A stretch of 64,000 nucleotides of DNA from Pseudomonas sp. LRP2-20 (GTDB lineage: Bacteria > Pseudomonadota > Gammaproteobacteria > Pseudomonadales > Pseudomonadaceae), in assembly GCF_024349685.1 (NCBI RefSeq), contig NZ_AP025944.1, positions 5,721,001 to 5,785,000 on the forward strand. The letters are read 5' to 3'. Below are positions 1 through 8,412 of this stretch, piece after piece. Under the pieces are notes generated by a model. That model did not search any database, was not told the origin of the DNA, and saw nothing but the letters and a program-made list of their open reading frames with translations. Numbering within the stretch: position 1 is the stretch's first letter; each line of letters begins with the position of its first letter. A program made the translations under genes and the position numbers.

Positions 1-2
1 GC

Positions 3-1136
3 ATTGCCAGCATCAGCGCTGAACTAGCAGAGAAACGAGCCGAGCTAACGAAGATTCCAAGCGACGTGGCCCTCCGCAACGCCATTGATGCTGATGCGGC
101 AGAACTGGCTAATATTCGGCGCCAAGAGCGATCTATGGCCGAATTCACAGAACGCGCCGTTGCCGCGCTTCGAGAGCTAACCAGCGCCCACCAGGAGGAT
201 CGGCGAGACCTCCAAACGCACATTGATTCCATGTCCGCAACGGCAGTGTTTCGTCGCCTGGAACCGAAGTGTTGTCCTCGCTGCGATCAGACGATTTCCA
301 AGGCAAAGAAAGAGCTTGAGAACTCTACACGCTCATGCTCTGTCTGCAGTGAGTCGATCACGAGCTCCGAAGATGGTGAAGCGATCAAGACCGAATTGCA
401 GGACCGTGTTTCGGCGTCCAAGGCCGCAATGGCACTTGCCTCGACTAAAAAGGAAGACGCAGAAAGGGAATTGGCAGGCCTTCGGGGAAAAGTTGATCTC
501 CTCCATAGTCGCATTGAGTCAGCTACCAAGGAGCTAGGTTCCGCAGTGCGGCGGCAAGAGGTCGCAATGTCCGTAGCGGTCTTGGAAGGTAGACTAGAAG
601 AAGCTTCGATAAGACCAGCTGCGCTGGCTGACGACCGAAGCGACGAGCTAACAATTCTGTCTGCTGTCGTGACAGAAACCGAGGCTCGAGTTAAGGCAGT
701 GCGCGACGGATTGCTCACCGATGTGTCTGCACGTCTGGTCGAATACGCCAAAGCCTTCGGAATGGAGAACTTGTCTGAAGCGTCATTGAAGGGAAATGCG
801 GCTCTGTCATTGGTCAAAGGGGGGGTGCCCACGAGCTACAGCAAGGTAACGGAGGGTGAGAAGCTGCGTCTTAAGGTAGCGGCTGTTCTTGCGATGGTTG
901 AAATTGCTGAAGAGCGGGGTATTGGCCGGCATCCAGGGCTGCTCATGATCGATTCCCCTGCGGCTCAAGAGGTATCTCCTGTCGACGTGGATCACCTTAT
1001 CGCAGGTCTTCATACAGTCTCCACCAAGCTCCCGCATTTCCAGGTGTTTGTTGCGGGTATCTCATCCAAGGCATTAACAAACCACATCCCGAAAGCAAAT
1101 CGCCGTGAGGTTGCCGGCAACGCCTTCCTTTGGTGA
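3..1136 (+). CDS. SMC/Rad50-like AAA ATPase, 5'-truncated by window edge
   Basis: The frame is open to the first base of the window, so only the C-terminal ~377 residues are present and the P-loop half lies outside. What remains is a coiled coil interrupted by a four-cysteine knuckle (CPRC at nt 273-284 and CSVC at 336-347, 17 residues apart), then a second coiled coil. An ABC-type signature region (TEGEKLRL, nt 846-869) and a Walker B strand (LLMIDSP, around nt 940-960) follow. This order is that of the C-terminal half of SMC/Rad50/RecF-type ATPases, which hydrolyse ATP while bridging or sensing DNA ends. The stop overlaps the start of a nuclease-domain gene, so the two are probably made together. 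Lamassu (LmuB) and other defence SMC proteins are comparable, but I cannot assign a family. GTG at 66 is only an internal codon. Confidence 0.8.
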   Translation: MASISAELAEKRAELTKIPSDVALRNAIDADAAELANIRRQERSMAEFTERAVAALRELTSAHQEDRRDLQTHIDSMSATAVFRRLEPKCCPRCDQTISKAKKELENSTRSCSVCSESITSSEDGEAIKTELQDRVSASKAAMALASTKKEDAERELAGLRGKVDLLHSRIESATKELGSAVRRQEVAMSVAVLEGRLEEASIRPAALADDRSDELTILSAVVTETEARVKAVRDGLLTDVSARLVEYAKAFGMENLSEASLKGNAALSLVKGGVPTSYSKVTEGEKLRLKVAAVLAMVEIAEERGIGRHPGLLMIDSPAAQEVSPVDVDHLIAGLHTVSTKLPHFQVFVAGISSKALTNHIPKANRREVAGNAFLW

Positions 1137-3109
1137 CAAACATGCATCCTATTGAGGCCGAGCTCCTCGAAGTAGTGAAAAGCGGGCGAGACTGGCAGTT
1201 GGAAGATCTTGGCGGAATCACAAAGCTCGCGCCGGCAGCACGATTGATCGGCAGCACGCCCATGATGCCCGAGTTGCTTCAACCGCTTGTATTGGGATGG
1301 AACAATGCCACGGCGGGTGATCGAGACGCGTACAGGGGTGTACTGCGCGATCTACTGGAGGTCGCGACAATAGACTTCGTGCTCATTGAAGCGGTCGATA
1401 TCCTGGAACATCATCGGCCACTACCGGATGACGGAGATGAGTGCTGTTTCATGCTCTTCTTGGCTAAGGCTGCAACTGGCAGCCATTCGCTATCTGGACT
1501 ATCGCGCGGCGCCGCACTCGATGGTGCGTTTCGATGGGCTTGTGACAATAGGCGCTGGCAGCTTCGCTTACTTGATTTCTTCCTCGGCCTCACACCAGGC
1601 GATGATACGGAGTTCCTGCGACGGGCAGCGAAGATTGTAGGCGTCGCTTTTTCGCATTGGCGCGACAAGGAGTTGGTCGAGGTTCTACATAAACTCGCTC
1701 AACGTGACGCGGTTCGGCCTGAGGCTGCTTTCGAATTGGGAATGGCAGCGCTTGCGGAAGCCATGGACAGACCAGGCAGCGATGCAGCAGCCACCGCCTT
1801 TCGGGAAGCCAGAGGCTGGTTTGATGAGTCCAAAGGACTCTCTGAGGACTATCCGGAAGCCAGCCTGTACCTCGATGGGCTTAACCTGCTACTGAGCTTC
1901 CACAGCGGCGCCACAAGCACATCGCTCGGTACCGTGAGCGCCCGGGTTCAACAGCACGCCTTCGAGTTGCATGCTTGGTCGGGAGGCTCCGGCCCTCCGT
2001 GGTTGGGGACAAGACAGACCGAAGCAGCGTGTTGGAGCGCATTGGCCGGTGCCATTGCAGGACTGGGAGGATCACTTGACGAACCTAGTTGGTGGGAACC
2101 AGCGATTGTCATCGAACAGGGGCTTCTGTCCGTGTACAGCGCAGGTCGATCAATCTTACGTCGAGATCAGCACGGTGGCGTCGAAGCAATGGTCAGACCT
2201 CGGATTCAAGCAAGTGTCGCCAGGGAGGCTGGGCAGGCTCATCAAGTACGCACGTGGCTCCGACATAACGCGACCCACGAGTGGGCTGCGGAAGCGCGAG
2301 AACTTATTGCACAAATTGAAGTTTTCATTGAACAGGCAGGCGGTCCGCCCCCCCACCCTGAGGCGGCGAGCGCACGGACCTCACTCGCCGCCATCATCGC
2401 AAGGTCCAAAATCCCGAAAGAACAGAGGAGTGTCATCTTCGCCGTCGTCGCCAACGCCGTATCATTACAACTTGATAACCTGACAGGCTCCGAAGCCAAT
2501 GTCATCGAACGCTGCTGCGCGGAGGCACAGCAACACACCGACTACAGCGCGAATACGAACGGGACACGTCTCTTCGACACTGTACTTCTCTGGTTGGTCC
2601 GTTTTGTTTTCACTCGGCTGGAATTGACTAAGGGCGACGACCCAACTGGCGCCTACCTCTTCGAGCGTAATGACGGGTCTCTGCCTCACGAGGACGAACT
2701 ACAGCACGACTTCTTCCGCTGGGTAGCAACGTATGCAGCAGGGAGCGACCTTGAACCGACAAACATCGCGAGTGGTAGAGCCGACATACGGCTGAGGTCT
2801 GGTCCAGAACGTCTCGTTGTAGAAGTAAAACGCGAAGAAGCGGATTGCTCCTTCGATGCACTCTTCAAAGCATATGCAGCACAAACGACGGAATACCAGA
2901 ATGTCAGCATCCGATTGGGCGTTCTGTTGGTGCTCGACTTGGCGACACCCAGCCGTGAAGGTACCCCCCATCTAACGAGCCTGTTTGAGATGCGGCAGGT
3001 CCGCCGCTTGGGAGAATCTCAGCCACGGCTAATCTTGATCGTCAAAGTTCCTGGCCGGCGAAAGAGGCCGAGTGATCTAACGAAGCTTGCAAAAGCCAAA
3101 AGAAATTGA
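1133..3109 (+). CDS. Large helical protein with C-terminal PD-(D/E)XK nuclease domain
   Basis: A 658-residue protein; GTG at 1133 gives a GTGA overlap with the upstream ATPase stop, with ATG at 1142 as the alternative start. Residues 1 to about 480 are helix-rich and TPR-like with no recognisable enzyme motif. Near the C terminus are an acidic helix (LPHEDELQHDFF, about 521-532), GRADIRL with Asp551, VVEVKRE with Glu564 and Lys566, and a following helix containing Gln (YAAQTTEY). That is the full E...D...ExK...Q layout of the restriction-endonuclease-like fold. Inference: this is the DNA-cutting effector of a two-gene ATPase-nuclease defence module. Unlike Lamassu LmuA, the nuclease is at the C terminus, so it may be another class. 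The target and trigger are unknown. Confidence 0.8.
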   Translation: MTNMHPIEAELLEVVKSGRDWQLEDLGGITKLAPAARLIGSTPMMPELLQPLVLGWNNATAGDRDAYRGVLRDLLEVATIDFVLIEAVDILEHHRPLPDDGDECCFMLFLAKAATGSHSLSGLSRGAALDGAFRWACDNRRWQLRLLDFFLGLTPGDDTEFLRRAAKIVGVAFSHWRDKELVEVLHKLAQRDAVRPEAAFELGMAALAEAMDRPGSDAAATAFREARGWFDESKGLSEDYPEASLYLDGLNLLLSFHSGATSTSLGTVSARVQQHAFELHAWSGGSGPPWLGTRQTEAACWSALAGAIAGLGGSLDEPSWWEPAIVIEQGLLSVYSAGRSILRRDQHGGVEAMVRPRIQASVAREAGQAHQVRTWLRHNATHEWAAEARELIAQIEVFIEQAGGPPPHPEAASARTSLAAIIARSKIPKEQRSVIFAVVANAVSLQLDNLTGSEANVIERCCAEAQQHTDYSANTNGTRLFDTVLLWLVRFVFTRLELTKGDDPTGAYLFERNDGSLPHEDELQHDFFRWVATYAAGSDLEPTNIASGRADIRLRSGPERLVVEVKREEADCSFDALFKAYAAQTTEYQNVSIRLGVLLVLDLATPSREGTPHLTSLFEMRQVRRLGESQPRLILIVKVPGRRKRPSDLTKLAKAKRN

Positions 3110-3128
3110 AATGAGCATCGTCTTACGG

Positions 3129-3374
3129 TCAACTGCAGCCTTGGGCGAAGGGCTGTCTATGGCCAGTTTCTGCGAGTTTGGCCAAGTCTTGCGCCGCCAT
3201 TAACCGCTCTAGAACATGCCATAGCCAAGTACACAGGTCACGCCTGTGGGCCTTAGCTGTTTCGACCAGGCTATAGATCTACGCGCTCGCGGTGACACAT
3301 TGTGAGATATCACCGAACATCCAGCTTTTGCGCCCGATCGCGAAGGGCCGGATGACATTCTCTACGCAGCCATC
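3129..3374 (-). pseudogene. Remnant of IS66-family transposase (C-terminal fragment)
   Basis: Read on the minus strand from 3374, the translation gives NVIRPFAIGRKSWMFGD, then TASA, an in-frame TAG, then IYSLVETAKAH and WHVLERL. This is the conserved C-terminal segment of IS66 TnpC transposases (typically N-x-IRPxxxGRKNWLF...IYSLxETAKANG). It has no start, carries an internal stop and ends in a diverged tail, so it is a dead fragment. It fills the gap between the ATPase-nuclease pair and the AT-rich operon. No terminal inverted repeats were seen. Confidence 0.8.
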
Positions 3375-3385
3375 TGAAATGATAG

Positions 3386-3724
3386 CTAATATATATAAAT
3401 TTTAGGACCGCATTTAATTCTATCAAGAACGGGTATATCTTCCTGATACTCATCCCGAGTCAGAACAATTACAGAAAGAGGAAGCCCAAATTCCTCCTCG
3501 AATTTGACCTTATTAGAATCATTACAAGATATAAGCCTCTCCCAAGAAGATTCCCCAGGCACACTATTACAGCAAATCATCAGATCACAATCATTATAAC
3601 TGCTGCATTGTCGGGCCACGCTACCAAAGATGAAGGCTAAATCAATAGCCTCCAGCTCTGCCCTATAATTCCTTTCAAGCCACAGCTTGTATAAATCTCG
3701 TTGTTTAATACGAATCTCCGGCAT
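3386..3724 (-). CDS. MNT-type nucleotidyltransferase domain protein
   Basis: A 112-residue protein from ATG at 3724; a TTG four codons upstream (3736) is also open. The motif FIFGSVARQC places Gly34-Ser35 nine residues before Asp45-Cys-Asp47 (NDCDLMI). This is the GS-x(9-10)-DxD signature of minimal nucleotidyltransferases, which transfer NMP to protein or small-molecule acceptors. Such proteins are often antitoxins (MntA) or parts of defence modules. It is the last gene of a three-gene overlapping minus-strand operon and overlaps the end of the preceding gene by 20 bp. The partner is not an obvious HEPN toxin, since I see no RxxxxH motif. AT-rich composition suggests transfer. Confidence 0.75.
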   Translation of the reverse strand: MPEIRIKQRDLYKLWLERNYRAELEAIDLAFIFGSVARQCSSYNDCDLMICCNSVPGESSWERLISCNDSNKVKFEEEFGLPLSVIVLTRDEYQEDIPVLDRIKCGPKIYIY

Positions 3725-4034
3725 GCAATATAGCAAAAAACTGCTTCATACTATCCATCACCCGAATATTTTTCATCCTTCCATAGCTCTGAGCAGCAGC
3801 AGTAACTCTACTATAATGTGAGGGCACGATTATACTCACACCAAGCTTTGCAACTCTATCTACCACTTCATTCCCTATCAAATACTCTTGACCGTCAGGT
3901 ATATAGATTACTTCCTCAGCAGAACGTCCAGATTTCAACCTATATACTATCTTCAAGCATCTTCCACCCGGGAAAGACGTTGAGATCATTCGGTCGTGGT
4001 TCTCAATTTGTTCTTTCAGCCATTGTACACCCAT
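3705..4034 (-). CDS. Small alpha/beta protein of unknown function
   Basis: A 109-residue protein that I do not recognise. The start ATG (4032-4034) overlaps the TAA stop of the upstream gene (4034-4036) as TAATG, and its 3' end overlaps the nucleotidyltransferase start. Tight coupling argues that all three proteins work together. The predicted pattern is alternating strands and helices: RCLKIVYRL, then EEVIYIPDG, then VSIIVPSHYSRV, a helix with AAAQSYGRMKN, and IRVMDSMKQFF. That is compatible with a small Rossmann-like or nuclease-like fold, but no catalytic motif can be assigned. There is no signal peptide or membrane segment. Confidence 0.65.
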   Translation of the reverse strand: MGVQWLKEQIENHDRMISTSFPGGRCLKIVYRLKSGRSAEEVIYIPDGQEYLIGNEVVDRVAKLGVSIIVPSHYSRVTAAAQSYGRMKNIRVMDSMKQFFAILHAGDSY

Positions 4035-4861
4035 TACGCGCTCAACTCCTTTTCCTTACTGACAAGCTTCTTCAATACCGCCGCACGGACACTACCTATA
4101 TGCCCAAGAAAATCCTTGGGATAAGGAAACTTTTCATGCAAGCTATTTGACTGCTTTCTGAAAAGCATGTATGACTGAGCATGCTTTACGTAATAGAAGT
4201 AATGATTCAAACTATCCGTCGAATCAATGAGATGGGTTTTGGTCTTAATAATATCAACTATAGCTTGATTGTTTGGCAAAATCACTTCACTAACTACTTC
4301 ATTCCAAAGATCAGCAGCTTCCTCACCCTTATACGGGTCAGATGGAAAAGTTTTTGGCCCAAGCGCCTCAAACATATCATAATTCGCACTAACAAGAGCA
4401 TTGAGCGGATCGTAAAACTCTGAAAGTTGCGCCTTAAAAATCTTGAACGAATCAACAGCCAACTCTTTCTTGATAGCTGCCTTGGACGTCTCTCTGAGAT
4501 TACGAATCGACACAAAGTTAGTAACAATTAATGCAATCAACGGAACCCAAATTAAAAAATCTTGAGCACTTATACCAAAACCAAAAAAGCCACTTTCCGA
4601 TACATTTGAATCCAGTTTATAATTTGAATTAGGCAACACAGTAGAAACAGCGTTATCCAGGCCATAAACAAAGTCACCAGGTTGACTTTTTATTCCCCTA
4701 TCTACAAAAACTAAAGCAGGCCAGACTTTCTCCCCAATAGTTCCTTGAGGCACCTGCAACTCCAAATCATTTGCTTGAGCGCTAAAGCAAAATGTAAAAG
4801 CCCAGCCTAGGCAAAGCATGTTAAATACGATTTTGAACACATGAGAAAAACAACTAGACAA
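4034..4861 (-). CDS. Membrane-anchored protein of unknown function (operon head)
   Basis: Up to 275 residues from TTG at 4861, which has AAGGA upstream; GTG at 4840 and ATG at 4819 are alternatives and the start is unsettled. A hydrophobic N-terminal stretch ending CFSAQA near residue 30 looks like a signal peptide. A short extracytoplasmic segment (about 31-95) follows, then one membrane helix (about 97-118, IWVPLIALIVTNFV), then a ~155-residue helical cytoplasmic domain with charged coiled-coil character. I know no family for it. It heads the operon with the small protein and the nucleotidyltransferase. A membrane-tethered sensor or effector is a reasonable guess only. Its AT-rich codon use contrasts with the flanking core genes. 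Confidence 0.65.
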   Translation of the reverse strand: MSSCFSHVFKIVFNMLCLGWAFTFCFSAQANDLELQVPQGTIGEKVWPALVFVDRGIKSQPGDFVYGLDNAVSTVLPNSNYKLDSNVSESGFFGFGISAQDFLIWVPLIALIVTNFVSIRNLRETSKAAIKKELAVDSFKIFKAQLSEFYDPLNALVSANYDMFEALGPKTFPSDPYKGEEAADLWNEVVSEVILPNNQAIVDIIKTKTHLIDSTDSLNHYFYYVKHAQSYMLFRKQSNSLHEKFPYPKDFLGHIGSVRAAVLKKLVSKEKELSA

Positions 4862-5279
4862 TTTGTATAAATTCCTTTTAGGCAGCCATCAAAACTCAAC
4901 ACCCATATATGCGCATCGTAAGCGAGATACATACAACCACGCAACAAATTCTTGTGATTTAGGCACAGTCTGCAAACCCCAAATTCGGGCAACAGCAATT
5001 AACAATCACAGCCAAAAATCCTGATCTAACTTAAGAACCCTTACTTTCTTATCACAAGCCAAACGACACAAAAGGATAGCATTAGGGATAACCTCTGAAG
5101 CCATGATAAAAATACCATTAACAAACAATAAGTTATAATATAATTCGATTCCTGGTGCCACCATACGTAGTATCATGAATGGCTCACCGCAAGGTGGACC
5201 ATTTATGTTTGGGCCAACTACCCCTACAGCATGTAGCGCCCAGCTTGTCCCGCAGTCATAACGTCACAGGATCACCTCG
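4862..5279. other. AT-rich intergenic stretch without a convincing gene
   Basis: About 420 bp between the divergent membrane-protein operon and the acetyltransferase gene. Open frames here are short, lack ribosome binding sites and have no protein-like composition. A perfect TATAAT occurs at 5134-5139 on the plus strand, but no good -35 box lies at the right distance. The promoters of both flanking transcription units must lie here. Composition rises toward core-like GC after about 5160. Confidence 0.5.
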
Positions 5280-5960
5280 ATGCGCATCATGGATTGGTAT
5301 TGGAATCGCTGGATTCGCCGGCACGGATGCAAGGTCAGCATCGCGCTGTCGCAGTTCCGCAAGAAAGCCACTCTGAAGCTTGAAGAACAGGTCAGGCTCG
5401 GCGAGGTGCTGCTAGATGCCCAAGCGCTCACGATCGGTGCCAGTACCTATATCCGCAGCGGTTGCCACCTGCAGCAGGTCGGTTCGGTGGGGCGCTTCTG
5501 TTCGATTGGCTCCGACGTTGTGCTCGGGCAGGAAAAGTACACTCATCCTTCGGACTGGCTGAGTACCCATCCCTTCCAGTACACCGATACGGGCCTGGAA
5601 TATATCGCTCCCACAGAGCTCGCCACGATTGGCCATGATGTCTGGATTGGCCACAGCGCCATGGTCATGGAAGGTGTGACTGTTGGCACGGGTGCAATCA
5701 TCGCGACCCGTTCGGTAGTGACTCACGATGTTCCCCCCTACGCCGTGGTCGCTGGCGTGCCTGCGAAGGTCATCCGATACAGGCATTCAGCAGAATTGAT
5801 CGAGCAGCTGCTGGCCTCCAAATGGTGGGAGCGGGATCTTCAGCAGTTGAAAACCCTGCCGCTCAACGATCCCGCCGCGTGCCTGGAAGCACTCGAGCAG
5901 ATGCCCACTGCCCGCTATCGCCAGCTCCAGATCACGCGCAAAGGCTGCAAAGTGCTCTAG
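5280..5960 (+). CDS. Xenobiotic/CatB-type hexapeptide-repeat O-acetyltransferase
   Basis: A 226-residue protein. A left-handed beta-helix of hexapeptide repeats covers roughly residues 45-165, ending in [20 protein letters not shown] and the family end motif [25 protein letters not shown] provides the loop and conserved His seen in the CatB/VatD acetyltransferase group, which moves acetyl from acetyl-CoA to a hydroxyl of a drug or sugar. A C-terminal helical tail follows. The natural substrate cannot be told; surface-sugar or antibiotic modification are both possible. The gene sits at the junction between the accessory region and the core, convergent with the siderophore receptor. Confidence 0.8.
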   Translation: MRIMDWYWNRWIRRHGCKVSIALSQFRKKATLKLEEQVRLGEVLLDAQALTIGASTYIRSGCHLQQVGSVGRFCSIGSDVVLGQEKYTHPSDWLSTHPFQYTDTGLEYIAPTELATIGHDVWIGHSAMVMEGVTVGTGAIIATRSVVTHDVPPYAVVAGVPAKVIRYRHSAELIEQLLASKWWERDLQQLKTLPLNDPAACLEALEQMPTARYRQLQITRKGCKVL

Positions 5961-5975
5961 AGCGGGCCCCATCGA

Positions 5976-8273
5976 TCAGAACGCAGTACTGACCGTCAGC
6001 GACATGTTCCGCGGATCGCCATAGATCGCCCCGGCATAGAACCCGTACTGGGTGTAGTAGTGCTTGTCGAACAGGTTGTCGACGTTGAGGCTCACCGAAG
6101 TATCGTCGGTCAGTTGGTACTTGGCCATGGCATTCCAGATCGCATAACCGGACCAGTTCACATCGGTGGCCCCCGCACTCACACCATTCACTGGCTGCCC
6201 CGCCGGGCTGGAAATAGCGCGGATGTTGGTCTGTGCCTTCACCCCGGCGCCGAGGGTCAGGCGGTCAAGCGGGCCAGACAGGCGATAGGTGGTCGAGGCC
6301 TTGAACAGGTGCGACGGATCGCTGCGCCCGTCGCTGTCGACGCGGCGGAAGTGCAGGTAGGTATAGCCGGCGTAGATGTTCCAGTTCGGTGTCAGGGCAC
6401 CGGCGATTTCCAGATCGATACCGTCGGTTTCCTGGCCGGTACCCGCCTTGTAGGCGTCGCCACCGGTCGGCGTGGTCAGGCCGTCATCGAGTACCGCTTT
6501 GTTCTGCTGCTTGGTGCGGAAGTACGCCGCCGACGCATTCAGGCGCCCGTCCAGCCACTCACCCTTGATGCCGGTCTCGTAGCTCTGGCCACGAATCGGT
6601 TCGACCTTGGTACCGCTTTCAGTCTCGGCCGTCTGCGGGTTGAAGATGTCGGTGTAGCTGGCGTACAGCGAGTAGGTGTCGTTGAGGTCGTACACCGCGC
6701 CCAGGTACGGGGTGACGATGCCGTTGTTCTGCTGGTTGCTGCGCACGCCGGCCACGCTGTTGGTGGTTGCCGAGTAATCGGTGGTGCGTACGCCGACGAT
6801 CACCGACAGCGGGTCGGTGATGCTCAGCCGGGTGGCGGCGTACATGCCCTGCAAACGGGTGGTGGTCTTGCTGTGGCGGCCAGTGCGCGTGGCGATCATG
6901 TCGTAGTCGCTGTCCACGCCATTGTGCCAGTCGGTAAGCGGGAAGCCGTTGTTTGCGCGGAACTGGCAGCCGACCGAGGGGGCGCTGACGCGGTCGTCGC
7001 TGACCATGGTGCAGCTGTATTCCGGCGACCAGGCCACGGTACGGCTGTCGTTGTAGCCGACCATCGCCTGGTGGGTGCGGCCGAACAGCTGGAACGGGCC
7101 GGACAGGTCGATCTGCGCAGACTGCTGGGTGGTGTCGCTGGAGCTGTGCAGGCCGTTTAGCACCGCACCGCTGCCGTCCTGGTCCCAGTAGCCGCCATAG
7201 CTGCCTCGGCCGGCCGAGTTGACCTTGGCCAGGCCACGGTGGTTGAGCACTTCGGCAGTGCTCTGGGCAGCCTTCAGGTCGAGGGTCCAGTCGTTGTCAA
7301 AGCGGTGCTCCAACGAGCCAAAGGCGGTGCGGGTGGTGTACTCGCCAAAGCTCCAGCTCGGCACCAGGTTGGTGCTGCGCGGCAGATCGGTCTTGCTGCC
7401 GTCCTTGTACCAGATCGGGATGTTGGCGCCCCAGCCGCCACCGACCACCTTGTTGTATTCGTACTGGTAGCCGGCGCCGAGGGTGGTCGCATCGTCGATG
7501 TCGAATGCGAAGCTGGCCAGGGCTGCACGCGAGCGTTCGGACTGGTTATCGCGGAACGAGTTGGCGTCGCCCTGGGTCATCACGAAGCGCGAACGCAGGC
7601 GGCCGTCTTCGGACAGCGGCAGGTTGAGGTCAGCGCCCAGGCGGCGCTTGTCCCAGCTGCCGTAAGTGGCGTAGGCACTGCCGCCAAAGGTCTTGGTCGG
7701 CGCCTTGCGGATCAGGTTGACGGTGGCCGATGGGTCTCCGGTGCCCCCCAGCAGGCCGTTGGCGCCGCGGACGATGTCGATGCGCTCGTACAGGTCCATG
7801 TTCAGCGTGTTGCCACCACCACTGAAATCGGAACCGCCCTGGAACTGCAGGCCGTCGACCTTCCAGTTGCTGATCGAGTAGCCACGGGCACGGAAGTCGG
7901 TGCGCCCGCCCACTTCGGACTTGGTGGCGCTCACGCCTGGCGTGGTATCCAGCGCCTGCTCGATGGAATGCACATCGCGGTCATCCATCTGCTGCCGAGT
8001 GATGGTGGTGACCGACTGCGGGGTCTGCCGTGGGGTCAGTTTCAGGCCGGTGGAGCTGCGGGTACTTTCCACCGTATAGCCGAGTTGGCCGGTTTCATCT
8101 GCGGATACCAGCGCACTGTCCTCGATCTGTGTGGCATCCAGCTCCAGGGGCTGGCTTTCGGCAGCCAATGCGCTGCCACTGATGGCGACGGCAACGAAGA
8201 AGGCAAGCGGGTGCAGGCGGCTGCCGCCCCGGAAAACAGGCGTGAAGTCGTTCATGGCGCTCTTATGAATCAT
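5976..8273 (-). CDS. TonB-dependent siderophore receptor (FpvA/FhuE-like)
   Basis: A 765-residue outer-membrane receptor; ATG at 8255 is a possible alternative start. A signal peptide ends near SALAAES. A short N-terminal TonB-box region is followed by the plug domain (QTPQSVTTITRQQMDDRDV, ALDTTPGVS, RARGYSISNWKVDGL, ERIDIVRGANGLLGGTGDPS). The beta-barrel ends in the typical NLFDKHYYTQYGF...STAF with a C-terminal Phe. The plug motifs are those of hydroxamate/pyoverdine-type ferric siderophore receptors. There is no N-terminal signalling (STN) domain, so regulation is not by an FecI-type cascade. It lies divergent from a two-component system that may control it. Confidence 0.93.
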   Translation of the reverse strand: MIHKSAMNDFTPVFRGGSRLHPLAFFVAVAISGSALAAESQPLELDATQIEDSALVSADETGQLGYTVESTRSSTGLKLTPRQTPQSVTTITRQQMDDRDVHSIEQALDTTPGVSATKSEVGGRTDFRARGYSISNWKVDGLQFQGGSDFSGGGNTLNMDLYERIDIVRGANGLLGGTGDPSATVNLIRKAPTKTFGGSAYATYGSWDKRRLGADLNLPLSEDGRLRSRFVMTQGDANSFRDNQSERSRAALASFAFDIDDATTLGAGYQYEYNKVVGGGWGANIPIWYKDGSKTDLPRSTNLVPSWSFGEYTTRTAFGSLEHRFDNDWTLDLKAAQSTAEVLNHRGLAKVNSAGRGSYGGYWDQDGSGAVLNGLHSSSDTTQQSAQIDLSGPFQLFGRTHQAMVGYNDSRTVAWSPEYSCTMVSDDRVSAPSVGCQFRANNGFPLTDWHNGVDSDYDMIATRTGRHSKTTTRLQGMYAATRLSITDPLSVIVGVRTTDYSATTNSVAGVRSNQQNNGIVTPYLGAVYDLNDTYSLYASYTDIFNPQTAETESGTKVEPIRGQSYETGIKGEWLDGRLNASAAYFRTKQQNKAVLDDGLTTPTGGDAYKAGTGQETDGIDLEIAGALTPNWNIYAGYTYLHFRRVDSDGRSDPSHLFKASTTYRLSGPLDRLTLGAGVKAQTNIRAISSPAGQPVNGVSAGATDVNWSGYAIWNAMAKYQLTDDTSVSLNVDNLFDKHYYTQYGFYAGAIYGDPRNMSLTVSTAF

Positions 8274-8412
8274 TTGGGAAGTCTTCGTATTTGCAGATGA
8301 TTTTTTGTTACGATTCTAGGGATCCGCCCTTTGGGCTCCATACCCGGCTTGTACGGGGATGTAATTGAACGTAACGAGCGCTGCCGGCCCTCCCCGAACA
8401 GGTGTTTTCCCG

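Noticed and set aside
3705..4034. The small protein as a HEPN toxin paired with the MNT nucleotidyltransferase
   Set aside because: It lacks the RxxxxH motif and all-helical character of HEPN proteins; strands are evident.
4807..4998. A 63-codon minus-strand frame overlapping the start of the membrane-protein gene
   Set aside because: Composition is not protein-like, it overlaps the signal peptide region of the better gene and has no supporting ribosome binding site.
5134..5139. TATAAT as the promoter of the acetyltransferase gene
   Set aside because: No -35 match lies at 16-18 bp upstream, and the stretch is AT-rich enough for chance occurrence.
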